Positions 6,070 through 7,819 of a stretch of 7,819 nucleotides of DNA are shown here, in pieces (position 1 is the stretch's first letter; every line of letters begins with the position of its first letter). The DNA lies in NCBI GenBank assembly GCA_905234005.1, contig CAJOFW010000147.1, positions 1 to 7,819 of the forward strand, read 5' to 3'. Source of the stretch: an uncultured Oscillospiraceae bacterium. GTDB taxonomy: Bacteria; Bacillota; Clostridia; Oscillospirales; Oscillospiraceae. The notes below the pieces were generated by a model. The model was not told the origin of the DNA, searched no databases, and saw only the letters and a list, made by a program, of their open reading frames with translations. A program made the translations under genes and the position numbers.

Positions 6070-6150
6070 GCGCTCAAAATCGCGTAAATGTGTATGTACT
6101 TGTAAATATGTGTTGCATATAGAATATCAGCAAAACAGGGGGAATGAAAA

Positions 6151-6684
6151 ATGAAGAGAAAAACCACCTTGAAGTTAACCTATGCCGCGCTGTGTCTTGC
6201 GCTGGCGCTGGTGCTGCCGCTCCTGACGGGTCAGATACCGCAGATCGGGCAGGCGCTCAGTCCCATGCACATTCCGGTGTTTCTGTGCGGCTTTCTGTGC
6301 GGCTGGCCGTGGGGGCTGGTGATCGGCCTGATCGCGCCGCTGCTGCGCTCGCTGCTGTTCGGCATGCCCGTGTTTTTTCCCGGCGCGTGCGCGATGGCGT
6401 TCGAGCTTGCGGCCTACGGCTTTCTGAGCGGCCTCATGTACAGGCTGCTGCCGAAGAAGACCGGGTATATCTATGCGGCGCTTCTGATTGCCATGGTCGG
6501 CGGGCGGATTGTATGGGGCGTCGCCCGGTATGTCTTTGCGGGCATACAGGGCACGGCGTTCACCTTCGCCGCGTTCATCGCCGGCGCGGTGACGAACGCG
6601 ATCCCCGGCATCATCCTGCACATCGTACTCGTGCCGCTGATCGTCCTCGCGCTCAAAAGGGCAAAGCTCGTCCTGAATGAATGA
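6151..6684 (+). CDS. ECF transporter S-component (vitamin-type substrate, unassigned)
   Basis: Integral membrane substrate-binding subunit of an energy-coupling factor transporter. It binds a vitamin or similar micronutrient and works with a shared EcfT/EcfA module that is not in this window. The 177-residue protein is very hydrophobic with about six membrane helices. Helix 1 (about 8-27) contains the Ala-x-x-x-Ala pattern (A13, A17) through which S-components dock on EcfT. SPMHIPVFLCGFLCGWPWGL (37-56), IAPLLRSLLFGMP (61-73) and AMAFELAAYGFLSGLMY (81-97) are typical of the PF12822-like S-component group that includes folate, pantothenate and related transporters. I cannot name the substrate. 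AGGGGGAA at 6137-6144 precedes ATG 6151; an ATG at 6144 is out of frame with this product. Expression is probably controlled by the terminated leader upstream; a second weak promoter in the AT-rich stretch at 6096-6125 cannot be excluded. Confidence 0.88.
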   Translation: MKRKTTLKLTYAALCLALALVLPLLTGQIPQIGQALSPMHIPVFLCGFLCGWPWGLVIGLIAPLLRSLLFGMPVFFPGACAMAFELAAYGFLSGLMYRLLPKKTGYIYAALLIAMVGGRIVWGVARYVFAGIQGTAFTFAAFIAGAVTNAIPGIILHIVLVPLIVLALKRAKLVLNE

Positions 6685-7024
6685 CGTCCGCAATCCGATC
6701 CGGTACACGGCAAATCGCCGCCGGCACTTTTTATGCTGGAGTATTTCGGATGACAGGCGCATGACGGGGGATGCGGACGGGCGGCGCGGATATCGAGCCT
6801 GTGTTCCTGTCGGACGGCAAGGCGTCACGTCCGGCTTTCGCGTACATCCTCGGCAAGCGCGTCCGAAGAACAGCCGCGGCAGCGCCAGCGCGATATCCGA
6901 CAGGGCCGTGACCGCCACGATGGCCGCCAGACTCCTTCCGGAGGTCGCGTGGGAGCTGTTAGCGAGGTTCCGGGCAGAGGAGAAGCCTTTGACCAAAGAG
7001 CGGTATGAAAGGCCGCAATCGCAT
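6685..7024. other. Intergenic stretch with no convincing gene, possible decayed coding sequence
   Basis: No intact gene is supported here. Two short plus-frame stretches look coding-like in codon use: MRTGGADIEPVFLSDGKAS and onwards from ATG 6771 (stop near 6908), and in a second frame AISDRAVTATMAARLLPEVA to about 7030. A minus-frame stretch over the same bases (LAAIVAVTALSDIALALP) looks equally plausible, so strand and identity are unresolved. An inverted repeat (CCTGTCGGA 6806-6814 with TCCGACAGG 6896-6904) and a small stem CCGGCA/TGCTGG (6721-6739) are present, but neither has the form of a standard terminator. Confidence 0.3.
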
Positions 7025-7059
7025 AAAAAGGGGAAACCGCGGGTATTCCGCGGTTTCCC
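7025..7059 (-). terminator. Intrinsic terminator of the DUF4867 gene
   Basis: A perfect 12-bp stem (GGGAAACCGCGG 7031-7042 with CCGCGGTTTCCC 7048-7059) around GTATT is followed, on the minus strand, by CTTTTT (plus-strand AAAAA at 7025-7029). It lies 30 nt beyond the stop of the leftward gene. On the plus strand no T-run follows. Confidence 0.85.
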
Positions 7060-7088
7060 TCAATTCTATGCGGATCCTTCCGGCTGCG

Positions 7089-7727
7089 TCAGGCGATGAG
7101 CCCGGCTATATCGATGTTGACGCCCCTGAGACCGATCCACGCGCCGTCCTTTGCCTCGTCGGCGTCGGGGTGGGCCAGCAGCCACTTGTTCCGTGCCCGG
7201 AGAAGCCTGTCCTCGTCGTTCGCGGCGGTGACGGCGGGCTTTTCGGTGTTCGTGCCCAGCGGCAGAACCACGGCCACACGGAAGCCGTCCGCCTCGTCCG
7301 TGTGGCACGGTGCGTAGTGCAGCGTCGTTGCGTAGACCTCTACGACGACGCCCGCCGGAACCCGGAACGCTCTGACCTTCGCCGTGTCGAGGACGCCGTC
7401 CTCGATCTCGTCCTCCTTCGCCAGCAGCAGGATGAAGTCGTGCGTGCCGATGTTCACCTCGCTGTCGCGGTGGTACTCGAGGCAGTTGAGCTTCGTGTTG
7501 CGGCCCCAGCACATACCGAGCTGGATGGGCATACCGCCGTAGGCCCGGTCGCGGAAATCGGCAAAGACGGCGCAGGATTCCAGCGAGGCGATGCCCGGCT
7601 CATACGCCGTTCCGCTCTCGGGCAGAGCGATCGCGAGCATGGCCGCCTGCAGCCCGGCGGTATCGTAGCCGTCGAGCACCTTGCCGTAGGGCTTGAACGC
7701 CGCGTCGTAAACAGAGGTAATCATCAT
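7089..7727 (-). CDS. DUF4867 family protein, cupin-like
   Basis: A soluble 212-residue protein that I recognise from its conserved core as DUF4867, a family of unknown function in Firmicutes. Conserved stretches are DRAYGGMPIQLGMCWGRNTK (60-79), LNCLEYHRDSEVNIGTHDFI (80-99), LLAKEDEIEDG (101-111), AFRVPAGVVVEVYATTLHYA (120-139), VVLPLGTNTEKP (153-164) and RARNKWLLAHPD (177-188). His86 with Glu90, and His137, fall where cupin-fold proteins place metal ligands. A cupin-type enzyme acting on a small molecule, perhaps sugar-related, is therefore plausible but inferred. No signal or membrane segment is present. The first of two adjacent ATGs (7727) is preferred because AGGAG on the minus strand lies 10 nt before it. 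Candidate -10 boxes upstream (TACAAT, CATAAT) lack good -35 partners. It stands alone with its own terminator. Confidence 0.88.
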   Translation of the reverse strand: MMITSVYDAAFKPYGKVLDGYDTAGLQAAMLAIALPESGTAYEPGIASLESCAVFADFRDRAYGGMPIQLGMCWGRNTKLNCLEYHRDSEVNIGTHDFILLLAKEDEIEDGVLDTAKVRAFRVPAGVVVEVYATTLHYAPCHTDEADGFRVAVVLPLGTNTEKPAVTAANDEDRLLRARNKWLLAHPDADEAKDGAWIGLRGVNIDIAGLIA

Positions 7728-7792
7728 TTCAAATCAGCTCCTGTATTGTATTTGGCAGTGGATATGGATGGTGGATATTCGATTATGAATCA

Positions 7793-7817
7793 CACGGGAG
7801 CGTTCGCCGCGCCCGTG
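7793..7817. repeat. Stem-loop at the right window edge
   Basis: CACGGG (7793-7798) pairs with CCCGTG (7812-7817), and GCG (7800-7802) with CGC (7808-7810), around TTCGC with one A-G mismatch. It may be the start of a terminator for a gene to the right, but the following bases are cut off. Confidence 0.3.
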
Positions 7818-7819
7818 CG

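Noticed and set aside
6027..6122. Short leader peptide (31 codons) before the ECF S-component
   Set aside because: Its ATG is inside the terminator stem with GAAGG almost adjacent, and there is no run of regulatory codons.
6175..6996. Minus-strand open frame of 273 codons
   Set aside because: Mostly the antisense of the ECF S-component, with Arg/His/Gln-rich composition; only the short LAAIVAVTALSDIALALP part looks protein-like, noted as part of the possible decayed region.
6677..7099. Plus-strand open frame of 140 codons overlapping the end of the ECF gene
   Set aside because: It reads through the DUF4867 terminator into that gene, has basic low-quality composition over much of its length, and no recognisable domain.

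Overview
The window is GC-rich (clearly above half G+C in genes), has AGGAGG-like ribosome sites, and mixes ATG and TTG starts. It carries a lipobox GH13 amylase, a PepSY protein, an ECF-transporter S-component, a DUF4867 protein and an AlkZ-related protein. Together these suggest a high-GC anaerobic Firmicute of the Clostridia (Oscillospirales-like). That assignment is inferred from family content, not from a marker gene. No rRNA, tRNA, transposase, integrase or CRISPR array was seen.

Layout. (1) 1-915, minus: a membrane protein cut by the left edge, with a promoter that predicts an essentially leaderless mRNA. (2) 916-1026: divergent promoters. (3) 1027-3053, plus: a secreted GH13 lipoprotein followed by a small acylphosphatase. 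(4) 3077-3690: four TTTCAT repeats spaced exactly 11 bp, which look like an operator for an OmpR/PhoB-type response regulator, then a secreted PepSY protein. (5) 3809-4978: a lipoprotein signal and Glu/Ala-rich linker, then an in-frame TAG, then an alpha/beta-hydrolase (esterase/peptidase-like) domain in the same frame. This looks like one secreted hydrolase gene split by a nonsense codon. (6) 5150-5848: an AlkZ-related protein behind a structured intergenic hairpin. (7) 5902-6684: a strong promoter, a leader of about 210 nt with a strong intrinsic terminator, then an ECF S-component; this is a candidate cis-regulatory RNA or small RNA. (8) 6685-7030: no convincing gene, possibly decayed coding sequence. 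(9) 7089-7727, minus: a DUF4867 protein with its own terminator at 7025-7059.

The genes do not form one pathway. The envelope or secreted theme (GH13 lipoprotein, PepSY protein, hydrolase lipoprotein, membrane protein) dominates the left two thirds, and each block seems to have its own promoter. The least explained signals are the helically phased repeats before the PepSY gene, the in-frame amber codon in the hydrolase, and the terminated leader before the vitamin-type transporter subunit.
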